In this document: piece by piece, positions 12,561-26,900 of the stretch
Numbering within the stretch: position 1 is the first letter of the stretch
How the letters are laid out: the number at the start of each line of letters is the position of its first letter
NCBI RefSeq assembly: GCF_945859705.1
Contig: NC_079136.1
Location: 9,465,501-9,529,500, forward strand
Direction of reading: 5' to 3'
Origin: Episyrphus balteatus
Taxonomy: Eukaryota > Arthropoda > Insecta > Diptera > Syrphidae
DNA length: 64,000 nucleotides
The notes under the pieces: generated by a model
Database searches by the model: none
Seen by the model: the letters and a program-made list of their open reading frames with translations, nothing else
Told to the model about the DNA's origin: nothing
Position numbers and translations under genes: made by a program

Positions 12561-14084
12561 TACTTGCGATATATAGGTACTATAGGTACGGTGACCATCC
12601 GTCCCGGTTTACCCGGGACTGTCCCGTATTTCTATAGCTTGTCCCGGGTTTTTATTAAAGAAACCCGGGACGTATAAGTGTCCCGTATTTTGTATTTTGT
12701 CCCGTATTTCCACATTTCAAAATTTTAAATACTTTGTACGGGAAAACAGTGGCTGGAAAATATTTGTTTTCTAATTTTTCGAAAAAAGGCATTAGTTTTT
12801 TAAAAAATTTCGTCAATTATTTAGTTCCAGCTTGTGTTTGCCAGGTTAAAATGCAACACCAGAAAAAGTTTTTTTTCGAGGAAAGAACTTCAAAACTTTT
12901 AAGGCCATATTAAAAATTAAAAAATAAAATGATAAAAAAACAGTTCTCACAATTTTGATTAAAAAAATATTTTTTTAGAAGTTATTAACATACCTTTATG
13001 AAACAGTTTTCCTGATTTCTGACTCATGAAAACTCATTTCATTATAATTTTTTTTTTAAACAATGTGTTCAAAACGATCTAACAAATTTTTCATTTGTCC
13101 CGGGTTTCGCTCCTAGAAATATGGTCACCGTAACTATAGGGCTAGTTTAAGATTCGTAAAAAAAATCGAACTCGAGATAACAATTTTACATGACATTACG
13201 ATGATGGAGAATGCCAAAAAAGTGGGTCCGGCAATTCTGTCTGTCTGTCTGTAAGAACCTCGAGCTACAGCCTAAACTACTGAAGCGATTTTCTTCAAAC
13301 TTGGTAGTTAACAGTTTTGGGTGATTCTTTAGAGGAGAAATTGAAGTTTTTTTTTTAGGACCAAAACTAACGGTACCTGTCATATAAGAAACAGAAAAGT
13401 TGATTTATTTCAAAAACGGCTCTAACGATTTTGATTAAAATTTTCTGCTTACTGTTACAGATAAGAGCCTCCTTTGATAATAAAAAAAATATTTTTTGTA
13501 CCGTTATTAATAGAACGGTTTTTTGGATTTATGAATTTCTCAAAAACGACAAAATAGATTTCGACCAAATTTTTAATACAGAAACGTTTAAACAATCATT
13601 ATTTAAAAAAAAATTTTATTTTTCAAAAAACACATTTTTGGATTTTTAAAAAATATTTAAAATTTTTTTTTTTTGAAAATCGATTTTTTGGAAACGAGTT
13701 GGTGAAAAATTTTGAAATTTTGTTTTTATGTGTAAATTAATTATTTATTCAAAATTGCATATCAACTTTTTTTTTTGAAAAATGTTAGAAAATTTCTATA
13801 AATTATTTTTTTAAAAAACGGCTCTAACGAATTTCGAAAATTTTTTTCTAAAAATTCCTTTTTATACTAGAAATAAAATGGCATACTTAGTTTTTTGTAA
13901 AAGATCACTTAAAACGGCATTTAATTATTTATAAAAACAGATTTTATTTTTTTTGCACCACTAACATAATTCCGTGAAAATATCAAATTTTACATTTTCC
14001 CTTATTTTGTTCAATGAAAAACTTTAACATTAGAGTAACTTTTACCATAAGAGCAAGTACGTGCGACCCTAGTCGTGCAATTTA
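12561..14084 (+). repeat. Dispersed repeat family A, full copy split by a hAT-like element
   Basis: The copy runs from TACTTGCGATATA to CGTGCGACC..GTCGTGCAATTT. Removing the inserted 546-bp element and its 8-bp duplication leaves ~970 bp, the same length as the copy at 35454/42834. Internal marks are AATCGAACTCGAGATAAC, a GTCTGTCTGTCTG microsatellite seed and repeated AACGGCTC motifs. A conserved core beside a GTCT-type microsatellite recalls the dipteran mini-me/INE-1 elements in architecture, but I cannot show homology. Confidence 0.7.
12587..13132. mobile_element. Non-autonomous hAT-like element with 8-bp target duplication
   Basis: The termini are TACGGTGACCAT and its exact inverse ATGGTCACCGTA. 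Both flanks read ACTATAGG (12579-12586 and 13133-13140), an exact 8-bp duplication that restores the interrupted family-A repeat when one copy is removed. The subterminal sequence repeats GTCCCG and CCCGGGA motifs. An 8-bp duplication is typical of hAT elements, among others; there is no transposase. Confidence 0.8.
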
Positions 14085-14967
14085 TTTAATTCTCCAAAGA
14101 GCATACGACGCAATTTCGTTTCTTTTATTTTGATGCATTTTTAGAAAAAAAAAAATTGAAATCGTTGGAACCGCTAAAAAATGTATTTTTTGTAAAGGAA
14201 AGTAAGTCCAATATATTGGGACAAGTCTATACTATTAGAAGTAACTCCAAAACTTTAAACTGAATCCTTTATATTCCCTGGTAATTATCTCATTTGCTTT
14301 TGTCAAAACAGTCTAAGATTGAAGTTCTAAACCGATCTACTGTGTTTACATAGCTTTCAAATCAAAACTCTAATTTGGATTTCTACGGACTGCAAGCGAG
14401 TAATAAAGTGGATATGAAATTAAGAATCCTACCAATGCAGTCATCATCTACAATATTTCAACCAGCAGATAAAAATGAAAGCAAGTAAGCTTTCATTGAA
14501 ATTTCAAATACAGCCGAGAAACTTTTAAAATCACCGAAAACCGACAGATAAGAATATATAATTAACAATTTGGGAAAACCTCAAGTCTTTTGCTAATCAG
14601 GGTTCGTATTAAGAATTATGAAACCAAAGAAAAAAAAAGGTAACAATAAGGCAAACGATAGTCGCGTCAATGGTTTTCACAATTTGTTAGATAAGGTTAG
14701 ATTTTGATTTTAAACCCCAATATTTCAGTATACAAAAAAATTAAATAATTTTCTTAAATTAGTTTTAAGAAATATTCCAAGTTTATTATAAAAAAAATAT
14801 ATTTGAGAAACTTATTTTTAAGTAAGCGTATAACATGAATTTTTAATGAATAACAAAAACGAAAAAAAAGAAATAAACTTAACAACTATAACTTCTGTGA
14901 TTTGAATGAATGATTGAAACACCAAACTATATATGTACATAAGAATATAACCTGAATGGCTAAGCCA
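14085..14967. other. Gene-free stretch 3' of both convergent genes
   Basis: This AT-rich sequence lies between the last family-A repeat and the ATR stop codon. It should contain the ATR 3' UTR. On the minus strand an AATAAA lies at 14782-14787, about 180 nt past the stop, and is a plausible polyadenylation signal. Nothing else is recognisable. Confidence 0.5.
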
Positions 14968-17900
14968 TTACAAATAAGGACCCCAACCAGCATACATTGC
15001 TGCCAAATTATTAATATCAGTAGCTTCATTGATGAGAAATTCTACCTGCCCTTCTGTTGATAAAGGCATTCGATTTGCTCCTCTTCTTTGAACCTGTTAA
15101 AATAAACAAAAACAAAATAATGATAAAGAAAACATACAATTTCTATGTAAAAAAAATCCTTACATATCCATGAAGTCTCTCTTCAATTCGACTAACATTC
15201 TCCATCGCCTGTGGATCTGTCTTTTCAATATTATTTCCTGTTTTCTTTCCAAGTCTACTCAAATCATAAACAAATGGTCTCAACACAGACATCAAAGTTT
15301 TCTTTTGTTTTTGCAAAACACGTAAAGTTATCTCACAACATTTACGAAAGAGTCCCTCAATACCCAATGGACCCATTGCATGAACCATATTCTGAGTCAA
15401 TCTAAACGGAACTCTTTCAGGAATGTTGAAGCTTTCACCCTTGTTGAATAAACAATTAAAATCCACATGAACTGATTCACCATTTGTCTCATCGAATAAA
15501 ATATTCTCCCCATGGCGATCACCCAGTCCAAGAATATACCCAACCATTGACATAACAGCTATAGTCTTGATGTAGGAACTACGTGCCTGATACCAGTTAT
15601 GTGGTGTAGAGAATTGATATATAAACCACTCATGGAAAACAGGTGGATGACGTGAAAGGAGAATATTGAAAACCTGCTTCTTTTTCTCAAGTTTTTCTTC
15701 TTTGGGAAGGACAAAAGAACGCAATTCCTTATCAGCAATACCAAGCTTACGTGATCGATAGATAGACATAAGTATGACTCTGAGAGCAGTCAGATTCGGC
15801 AACCACTCAATCAGACCACAGTCTTCGTTAAATGGAATAGCCGCATAAGTTCGAATATGAAGACGACGTTGTCTGGCTTGAGGATCCTGAAAAGAAGACA
15901 GAAAAATAAGTAAATGGTTTCTTGTTTGAATTAAATGTTGCATACCAATCGGAGATATCGCTTCAGCAAAGCATTGAACTCCATCAGTCGATAATCCAAT
16001 CTCAGATCATCCTTCGGCTTTAACATAGCTGTGTACTCTTTACCATCACTGCACAAGAAACTAATCTTCTTAGGCAACGCCTGGGATCGCAATACCACAA
16101 CATCTTCTTTGATCCCACAAATATAGATTTGCTTATTTGGAAATGGATTTACCGCCGTTGTTGATGGAGTGACAATAGAATCATCTCCCAGACCAGAACG
16201 ATTTCCACTGAGCAGTGTTACTTGCATATACTTGTCAAATGGCAAAAGAATCTCTGAGAAATTTGGATCTTCAAATAGTTTTGGAAGTTTTGGAACTAAA
16301 GTCCTGACATTCAATTCACTTGGTCCCAATCCAACGGTATCTTTTGTTGTCAGTTGGATAAGTTTTTCAGAAAGGGAATTAAAATCATCGACATATTTGA
16401 TAATTTCTCGTTTGGACAAACGTTTATCACTCAAAATCAGACGACACCGTTTGGCACGCATTGTATAGGATGACTTGAGAACAGGCAACAACATCCACAA
16501 CGATTGGTGAGGATATTTCTCCAGAAGAAGAATGATAATTGTTTTGAGAACTTCAAATACCGCCAACGATGGATGACAAATTCGACTTAAAATCTGTGAA
16601 AAAGCCGAGTAGAATATATAAGTTGGCAAAAGATCACAACATTTGCTAACTAATTCAGTCATTTTGGCGCAAGTATGTTGAATTGACATGTTAGGGATAT
16701 CGTTTTCTCCCATTTGTGATGTAAAATCAAACCAAATGCTTAGCAAACGTGGCATAGATTGATACATACTCTCATTGCCAGCTTTCATAGATCTAGCATA
16801 GTAGCCCATTATATCAAAAAGCATATTTTTCCCTGCATCTGAATTCTGTTCAGCTTCAGATTTGGCTGCATACATTTTCTCCAAATACTGAGCCAAATGA
16901 ACAAGGCATTTTTCTGAATTCTTATTCCCGGCAATGGCTTGTTTAAAGTAGTACAAATTTTGTTCAGCACAGATTTTCATTGATTCAGCGGAATAAGTCG
17001 CCTGTAAGAACTTTGCCTCTGAATACAATAGACGACTTGAAATATCCTGGGTAGGGATATTCCCATTAGCTTCTATTTCACTAATCTTCTCAGAGATAAG
17101 TTTTAATGATTTGGTTTGATCACCACTTTGCCAAAGAAGTTTTGCTTTTTCCACAAATAAAGCTTCCGGGGCATATTCTTCGGCTTTCATGATTGATAAA
17201 TTGGCTTGTTGAAGACCTCCAGCTTCTCGATTCATTTGAATGCTACGAATCCATAACTTTCCCATTTCATCATCGATGCATTTATTGATGGCTACTGAGA
17301 CATCACCTCTCACTGTATTCAAGAGATTCTTAGTTTCACTGAGAAGATTACGTCGTAGACAAAGAAGAGGTTCAAGAATTCGAACAGTTGGCTGAAGGAA
17401 ACACAAACGAGCATTCCAATCAGCAAAGAACTCATTAACAGCTAAAATACATTTAGCTTCATCTGTTTCATTTACAATAAACTGAACCAATGACTTATTT
17501 TTCTCAACATCAGTCAACAGTTGTAGTTTGAGAATTTCTGTATAAGCTTTGTGATAGGAATAATGTTCGGCACCGATAGTTTTCAAAGTGCTCAAGATAT
17601 TCAAACGGATTTCATCCATTTCAGCTTGGAACTCAGTCAATTCGATATCTTGTTTGCGGAAGAGACGAATAGCTTTGGCGCATTGGACGTTCCACATCAT
17701 TGGATTCTTGCTTATCACTGGATCTTCCAACATTCTTTCGATGTCGTCATAACAACCCAGTCGTAGAAGAGGTTCAAATTGACATTCTTTGAAGAAGTCA
17801 TCTGTATAGCGTTCGGAAAGCTTCTCCCACAATCCACTGGTGATGTTCAAAACCGTCTCTGGGAGGTCCAATCGCAGATAACTGTTAATGATCCCAAGGA

Positions 17901-20900
17901 CGTGTTCTTGTTGAACTTGTTCAGGACGAATCATAATTTGCTCATAGCAGGCAATATTCTCCTGAGGTCGATCAATGATATTGTTGACAAGAATCTGCTC
18001 TGGCAAAGTTAAACTGGTCTTTTTCATGTGCATTGCACCCTCAACCGAATCGGGATCGAGAAGTTCGGCATAAATTTCAATGAGAAAGGAAAGATTCTCC
18101 TGCAAACGTGTGGCTTTATTGTCTTCTATGAACAATTCAAGGAACAACAAGGCTCTTGCATACTCGCCGCAATTGAAATTTGCCTTTGCTAGTTGACATT
18201 TGTCAATTTTGCTGAGTAGCTTTTGAACCATTCCATATTCTTTTTGTGTATTTGAGGCTTCTGCAGTTGAAGAACTCACTCGAGACCATTCTCTTGTCCA
18301 GCGATAAAGGAAATCAATTTGTTCGAAGCAGATTTTAGCACAAGCATCGTCTACATTCTGTGAGTGAATGTCTCTGGGAGGTTGGGTACTAGTTCGAAGA
18401 GCTTGAGTTGGACAAATTTCTTTAGAAAGTGTAGTATCAATGGCAGCTCTGTTGACTGCATTCGATCCACCATTTACAGCTTGCTTAATAACTGCTTGAA
18501 ATTCTTCATAGACCAGTTGCATTTCTTCTTCGGAACATTCTTGCAGTGAATGTAGGAGAATATATGGCAAAAATAATTCCAGCATATTGTTATCCTTTCG
18601 TATACTCGGAGTGAATGAACATAAAAGTTTCTTTGTGTCAGCATCTCGGACAAATTCTATCACTTTCCATGACCACCAGAATGCCCAATCTTCATAGGTT
18701 CGGCAAAAGCTACTTCCAAATACCGGATGAGCCTTGATTTTATAACCCTTTTGTGCAACAGTATAGCAAGAACTCAACAAAGGTTCCATAATGTGTCGCA
18801 TTCGTACGGGAATTGCTTCCCAGACATTCATTTTTTTGTTGTCTTTTGGATTAACACCTTGAATGGCTAGAATCTCTTGAATAGCCACTGACATGTTATC
18901 GACATATTTTATGTTCTTTTGATAAGCTCGACATAGTTCGGTGAGAGCTGTTATGGCAAACGAGTCTGTGTGAATGCTGAGTGAGAAACGTTTTTGTTCT
19001 TTGGCGTAATTTGGGGACATGTAACTTGGATCGATTGCTCCTAGCTCACCTAGACATTTGCCAGAGATAAGTTGCAACGTACGATCAACGTGCTTGCATC
19101 CATTCATTAAATTCTCAGCTACAGCTTCGATAAGGGGATTCAGCTCGGTTTGACCTATAAATTGATGGTACAAAAAAAAAACCTTTATAACAGCTGCGCA
19201 GGTATAAAAAAGTTCTTGAAAAGTTTCAAAGGTTAGGTTGGGAAGGTTCTTTTGGTTACAAGAATAGGTAACATATACATGTACAACACCACTTTTGAGA
19301 ACGTAATTAGACTTATTTACTTCATAGCAGAAAAAACTGGGTGGACCCTTAGATTACCGCTCTCAAATAATATTATTGGTAGGTACTTTCCAGAAATCGT
19401 ATTACTGTCGAAAGGGACTCTAAATAGACTACTGGGGAAATTTCTTATCTTCATAGTTCAAATGCTCTGCTTTCTTACTTACGTGAGTTACAGATAGATG
19501 ATTCACAACAACCCTAGCGATCAAAAAGTAATGAATAGAAATGGGGTACCTCACTTCGTCAGTATCTTAACCTTACACAAACAGAGAACAGTAATTTTAC
19601 TTTTCAATTCCAAAACTGCTTATGCAGCTTACCATTTCATGGCCGGCTGAACTCTGACACGTCTAGATCTCGCTACATAGAACTGGTGTGATGATGAAAA
19701 ACTCGAACATGAGTCTAGGTTGCTCACGACACTTATATTCAAACTTATTAGAGGTAAAACAAGGCCTAATAAGCAAGCACGTTGAATGCTTTCGATTCTT
19801 GGTATATGGGCATGGTGATATGGCGACCAGACTTGATAGACGAAGGTTATAAAGAGACAATGGGAATGGGTTGATTGGAAGGCAAGAAGTAACGAGAAGG
19901 AGATATTATGCACTTATGTGACAAGATAATTGATTGGCATTTGGAAAAGTTCAATTTTAGACAATTTTTAAGACACCAAACTGTTTTTAAAAGCTAAGTA
20001 TCGTCAGCATACCATGGGATATGAGAGTGCTTTATGACCATTTCGATGTCATTAATGGTAAAAATGAAAAGGAAGGTAACTAAATGACTTCGTTGAGGGA
20101 CCCCGAAAGTGTAGCCAAAAAGGTGTTAAAGAAAACATAAAAACGGTTTCTAAGGCATGAATATATCTATTTCAAAAAGTTAGGTTCAAATAGTTTTTAA
20201 CATCATATTTTGCACATTCTTTGTGAAGAAATTTTTCAAACTAGGGGAGTTCTCCTTTTGATAAAAATAAATTTAATATTTGAGATACTTTGAGAAATGT
20301 TGATCCAGACTTTTTCTTGTTGTTGACGAACTGATAAAAATGTCTTACGGCCGATTTCTTCACAGAGTCCTAGCGCTAGTACCGGTCCTAGTCCTAAAGT
20401 TAGTACTCAAATCGGTACCAACTCATTTCTTGACTCAGGTACTAAGCCTTAGAACTGTCAATTTAGGACCGAGTACTAGTTAGGACTCGGTACTAGCTAG
20501 CTCCTCAAAATCAACTAGGACCTGGTTATTATACCAATCGTTAGCATTCAAATCGGTACCAAGTGATTTCTTCACAAAGGTACTAAGCCTTAGTACTGTC
20601 AAATTGGTACCGAGTATTAGTTAGGACTCGGTAGAAGTTAGGACCTTAAAATCGGTAGTCTAGCGGTTAGTACTGGAATCAAATAAATGGATTTCATATT
20701 TTTCAAGTGATATTGCAGTTTAATAAAGAAGAAAAAACGTAAAAAAGAATAATTTTCATTATTTTTTGTTTAAATTTAGTGGACTTTGTAAATTTTAATT
20801 CCATTTGAAAATTTAAATGACCTTTTGTCCATGTTACAGATTTTTTTAATTACTTGGGTGTTGTATCGATTTATAAGTGCGTTTTTAGTGATAATAATTA

Positions 20901-23900
20901 ATATTATTCTATATGCCTGTAAGACCTTGGGTCTTTTAAATGCATATTGCACGGCACTAGTTAGAAGGAATAGAAAGATAGGAAAGAATTTCTGTTGGTA
21001 CAGTAAATTTAGAATACGATGATTATTATCTCATATAATCCCACGGGTGGCCTCCAAGCTGGGGGATAAATAAAAGAATGCTGCCTGAGGTGGGGCTCGA
21101 ACCCACACCTCCCAGGTTAGCAGCCAAACAATACATGCACCACAACATTGCCCCCCGCATTTTGATTTTGAAAGTTTTTTTTACCAAGAAACACGAGAAT
21201 TGGACTTTTGGACAAAGCCCACAGAAGATTTCAGGTGTATTTTTAAACTATGCTAATGATATGTACAAGCCTTGCAGTAGAGGCGAATTGCAAGACACTC
21301 GCTTTTGGCAACGAGTCTGTACAACCAATGAATAGACATCACCTCGGGCTCGGCTGATTTGGAGGATCGTATCAGAAATTCAAATATCTGTGGGAATTTT
21401 CGTACTATAAACTTCGGAAATTTTAACTCCGATGGGGTTCAATTATGGAATAAAAACAAACATAATAATACCAAATCACAAAATACTGCGTTTTTAAAAG
21501 CTTTTCTTTTATTCACACAATGAACATAAAAAATATTTTTTATTCGTTAAATAATTATGGTTTATTGTGATCCTTCTGCCTTTTTGGCAGGCTTTCGTGG
21601 CTGCATTCATATTATTGAATGATTCCTCGCCATTTCTGGCTGATTGATTTTGCATTCTTATTCTTGTCTTCAGTCTTGACTTTTTTTCTTCATAAAATAT
21701 ATGAATTTTTATTGCTTGTAGCGTTTTTTATCTTCACAACATTTTTTTAATATTTATTTTAATTATTTGCTTCTTGTTTTTTTTTGTTTGTTAAATTTGA
21801 TCAAATGTAAAAATAAAATATTTCAAACTTCAATAAATTCTCAAAATGCCAGTTATACCAGTTTTATACGTATTAATTCTTAGGACCTCGTTGTGAAATT
21901 AGATCAGGTCCTATGAATGTGAAGAAATGCTCAGGTACTAACTTTTCGTTAGGACCGAGTACCAGAGCTAGTACCTGGTCTAGCTAGACCGGGTACTAAG
22001 CTGACTTAGGACTTATGTGAAGAAATTGGCCGTTAGGGTAGTTAATGGAGTTGGATTGAGTTTCAACTATATATTGTACGCAAAAGGAATTCTTAAGTTA
22101 AGTAAATTCTAGATAAGTTTTGAGATAATAAGAATTATAAGTAGTAGGCCGAGAACTACGAAAAATTTAACGCTACTTATTTCTCTTAATTGGCCGGGAA
22201 TTTATCCTTCGGTTATATAAAAGACAAGACAAAAATGAGGTTTTACGTTGTGAAATTGGGACGTAGAGAGAAATAGCAAATGGGGAATAGTACAAAGTGA
22301 TACACTAGAATTGAAGGGGTCTGTTGTAAAACTAAGGTCGAGCTGTCTGCTTATATGATTGAACATAAAACTATCTTTGCAAAAACTAGAGTCAGTCAAT
22401 CTATCAATGAAAAGAAATTTGTTTTGAAGAGGAAGGTTGAAGACAAAAAGAAAATGCGGACGAAATGTAGCAAGAAATTATATGAACAACAACTCAGTAA
22501 ACAATCAGAATTCTCAGGTCTGATGCAACAATATTATTGGACTTTTACTAACATATTCTAAACAATAGGGAATGAAAACATTTTAAACTCTTTAAGTTAA
22601 TATAACTTCACTTACCTACAATAAAAGTGTTCAAATCCGTTCTGTTTTTAATGAAAAATTCCTTCAAATACTTCAACGCCCTTATTCGCACCTGCAAGTT
22701 TTCATTGTTGATTTGCTTGATATAGAATTTGAGCAAGTCTTCGAATTTTCCAGTTCTAAAAAGTGCCTCCGTCTGTCTTCGTACAAAACTTTTCAACTCA
22801 ATTGACACTTCCATGTCTTCAATGAAATAGAGATCCGGCATATAAGTACCCAGCAAGTTGCCATTCTCAAGAATTAAATATTTATAAATTGTATCGACTT
22901 CTTTTTCGTTTGTTTGAAGAAGTGGTTGAAGGGATACTACAATTCTGCTTAACGACGGACCAAGAGCTTGAATATCAACAATATGTAGAAATGTATTCCA
23001 GATTTTCAATCCAATTGCCTTAAGATTCTTATCGTCTAGCGAAATAACTGATGTCAACATCGCAATTATTTTATATCTTGATTGTGTGACATGTCCTGCG
23101 CCGACAAGACGAATAATTTGACCCAAACTATACAGAACATCTTCTTTGAGTGATTTTTCGAAATTTGGATCGCTTAAGCATGTTTCGAAATAAGTTATGA
23201 CTCCAAGAAATCGTTCAGCTATGAATATTGAAAACTCTTCTGTGGTAGCTGATTGTGTTCTATTGTTATTATTTGCTTGGGATTCTCTGGCGGAGGATTT
23301 ATTTAGAATTAAGCAACTAAAAGCTTGCATTACAAATTCTGGCTTTCGATTGTAAAATATTAAAAATTCTGATACCGTTTGCTGCAATTAAATAAATACG
23401 ATTCTTATTCATATGATGAAAAAATAATAACAAAAACAAGAATATTTACCCTAACATCAGTGTGCATGAGACTTGAAAGCGAAGATCCAGTGCATCTTAC
23501 CAACAAATCTATACATTTGTTTCCAATTTCAGCGCTTTCATTCAAATAAATATGGGAATAAATATTTAAAAATGAAGCCGTTAAAATATGTGAAATGGAA
23601 TTATCTGTTGCTTGTGAGAGTTGAACTAAGAGACCTTTGCAGCGGTCTTCTTTTACGCAATAGGGTAGAATCATGGCGGTAAGGATTTTGTAGTATTTAC
23701 AGATGAATTCTTGACTGCATAGAAACCCAAGCATTGTTACAAGCTGCAAGAAAAAAATATATTTTAATATGTTATAATATAATTTTAGTGGAACGAATAA
23801 ACTAAAAATAGATAAAAACAAATACAAACGAAAAGTTGATTTATATATCGCAATATTCCAATATTCTTTTTTAACTTAAACAGGACACTGTATAATATTG

Positions 23901-26900
23901 TAAATGGGATATACATACATATAAGAACTTATATGGTAATATTTGGTTGTGAGAGTTTTGTTCAATGACCCGGAAGAGGAAATCAAAATGTTGCACATAC
24001 GCCACAGTGATCGTTTCTATCCATTTGTTTGTCCTACAGAGCCATATTGTTCGTGCACATAAGCAAAATAGTAAGTTTACAGTAAAGCATGCAAGTCAAA
24101 GAGTTCAGCGATATTTGATGATGTTTTAATGAGTAAAGAAGAGAAAATTCAATTTTTTCATCAAAACAGCAATGAGAGAAAAATTTGGAATTTCTCAAAA
24201 ATATCTGATAAATCCTTATAGTCTATTCAATTATTCTCCTCTTCAGAGCAAGTATGGTGTTCGTGTCGAGGTTTTAATTAAAATTAACATAACTATTTAT
24301 TTTTCGTCGGTCTGTGCGCTGTGCGTCCATCTGTAAATGAAGCTGTACCGGAAGACGGAATTTCTGGAAGCATGGTACAAAACGCAGTAAGTTTTGGCGG
24401 AGTTTCGTATGTTCTAAGTCATCTCTTATTTGTGTTTATCTTTAATTTTAAGAATTTATTTGTTTTAAAATGTCATTATTGCAGTGTAAATGAAGCCCTA
24501 ACACAATTTGCTGTTAGTGGCAAAATAATTCTTGCAAAAACGAAAAGATTCATAACAAATGTAGTAAAATTTCAGTATTTTCAAATTTTATAAAAAAAAT
24601 GGGTTCCAAGTAGTGTGTGTGTGAAAATTGCAGAAGCATTTTAAACAACTGGACAGGGGGAAACCGAAAATATTTACAGTTTCGAGTATCATGTTTTGGA
24701 GCGAACCATCAAATAACTCAATGATGCTACTTCTGCCTCACAAAGACTTTATTTATTTATTTTATTTATATTATTTTTTGTATTATTTTTTATATGGATA
24801 AGAGAATTGTTGTAATATTCGTGGCCTTTTCGATTCTATGTTTCTAAAAAATGGAATTTGTTCATAGATTCTTCAAAACTAAGTCTGATAGCAGTAATTT
24901 TACATATTTTGTACAAAATTAACTAAGTCTTCATAGACCACAATTGGAAAGTATGTGGAAATCTCGAAGTAAAATATCGGGGAACATGGTGAACGTTTTC
25001 ATCACGATTTGAAGTCCTATGAAGAGAGGCACCAAGGTTTTTGGGATAAAAATATGCTAGCTGACTGATGGTCTATGTTGAGAGAATATCACCCTGATCT
25101 AATTAAGGCCTAATTTTTCGTTCTTAAGTAGTGATAATAACCAACACCTTAAATTCTATTCATATTAAAAAAAAATGTTTTCGAAAAATTAGTTTTTGGA
25201 AAAAAATCAAATTATATACTTGTTAAAAATAAAAAAAATGTTTTTCATTAATATTTTTTTGCTATTTTAAAGAATTAATATTAAACAAATCATTGAAATA
25301 TGGGAAGTTGTTTGGTTCTATGGGAAGTACCGTTAATAATTATTTTTATAATAAAATTCTTCTGATAGTCTTACTGGTGATAATTCAAAAACCAGTGTAA
25401 TTAACTTGTTTTTACTAAATTTGGCTTGGAGCCATATCAAAACGTAAAATTATCCTTAAAACTCACTTACCCGATTCAATAACCTCATCATTCCTTTTCC
25501 AGTCAATAAATAATGATGTACTACCAAATCCACAATTAACGTCAAACTTTCCATTCGATACCAATTAAATAATTGAATTGGTTTTATTTTAAAATAAGCA
25601 CACATTTCTAATCCAAATTTAAGTGCTTCATTCTCAATTGTAGCTCCACATCCAATTAAAAAGAAAAATGTCATTTTGAAAAAATAAAACATCCATTGTT
25701 CTGGTAGATTTTCAATGCAAGAAACAACTAAAATTAATTTCAAACATTTCGTCTTTTCAATTTCGCCTTTTTCCAGCGAGTCTTTAATTGCTTTTAAAAT
25801 TACTTCACCAACTTTACCCAATAAAGGATATTTATTATTTTTAAATGTCCTTAGTAAAAGAGTTTTTATCAGCACTGGCTCGAGGCATGAATTCATCAAT
25901 AGTGGATTTTCAATTTTAACTGGATTAAAATGATTTATTGCAAATATTCCATTTCTTTCGCTAAATAAATTCTTACTTCCCAGTTCATTTAACACAAAAA
26001 TAAATGTTGATTCATTCATAGATCTTCTAGCAGGAGGTTTATTGTGTTTCATAAGAATGGCAGATTTCTCTTCAAAGTAATATCTGAATACTTCATCATT
26101 CGGCTTCTCACAAACATCACAAAGAAATTCAAACTTGTTCCGATTTGCACATCGATATTTGAAGATGTAAACATTGCCAAGTGCTGAACAACAAATCGCT
26201 TTGATTTTGACCAAGTTTTCTTCTATAAGTCGAGCTGGTTTAGCACTACCATCAAATTCTTTACAATAACAAATAATTGGAAGTATATATTCGACAATTT
26301 CTTTCATTGCAATTGTTCCACTTGCCAACAAATCCAAAACCATTTCAACAAGTTTCATTTTTACTAAATCTATATTGTCTCGTTTTAAGATTTGTGTTAT
26401 GGTAAAGTGCAAATAATTCCTAGCTTCATAATTTAATCTGTGGTAAGCCACATTTCCGAGTGCTTTTAATGATTTCTCAATAAGCTGACATTCGGGAAGA
26501 TCATCATTGATTTGTGAAGTGCTTATATAGCATTTTTGAAGGTAAAAGAGGATCATATCAATTAGTTTAACACTGATTATTGTTGTGGAAATATCTAAAG
26601 GAATTCCTGTACTTAAAAGCAATCCACTTATTTCAATGCAATGACAAGCTTCATTTAAATTCAAATTTTGCAATTTATTGTTTTCTAAAAATACAGAGAC
26701 AGCTTCTTGTATTTTTTTCCAATCGAATTGTAAACTGTTTGGGGATTCAAATTGTATTATTTCCTTAGGATCCATGGAAGATTTGTACATGTTTAATTGC
26801 ATTTTACTAAGAGCTTTGTGCTCAGCAGCTGATATTGTGCTAAGAATCCTTTTAATTAAAATATAATCAGTTTGATTGCTTTTTAATTTTTTAATGAGAA

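Noticed and set aside
21081..21156. Functional tRNA-Ser(GCT) gene
   Set aside because: The T-arm is good, but the acceptor stem does not pair and the D-arm is weak, so it is called a SINE-like segment instead.
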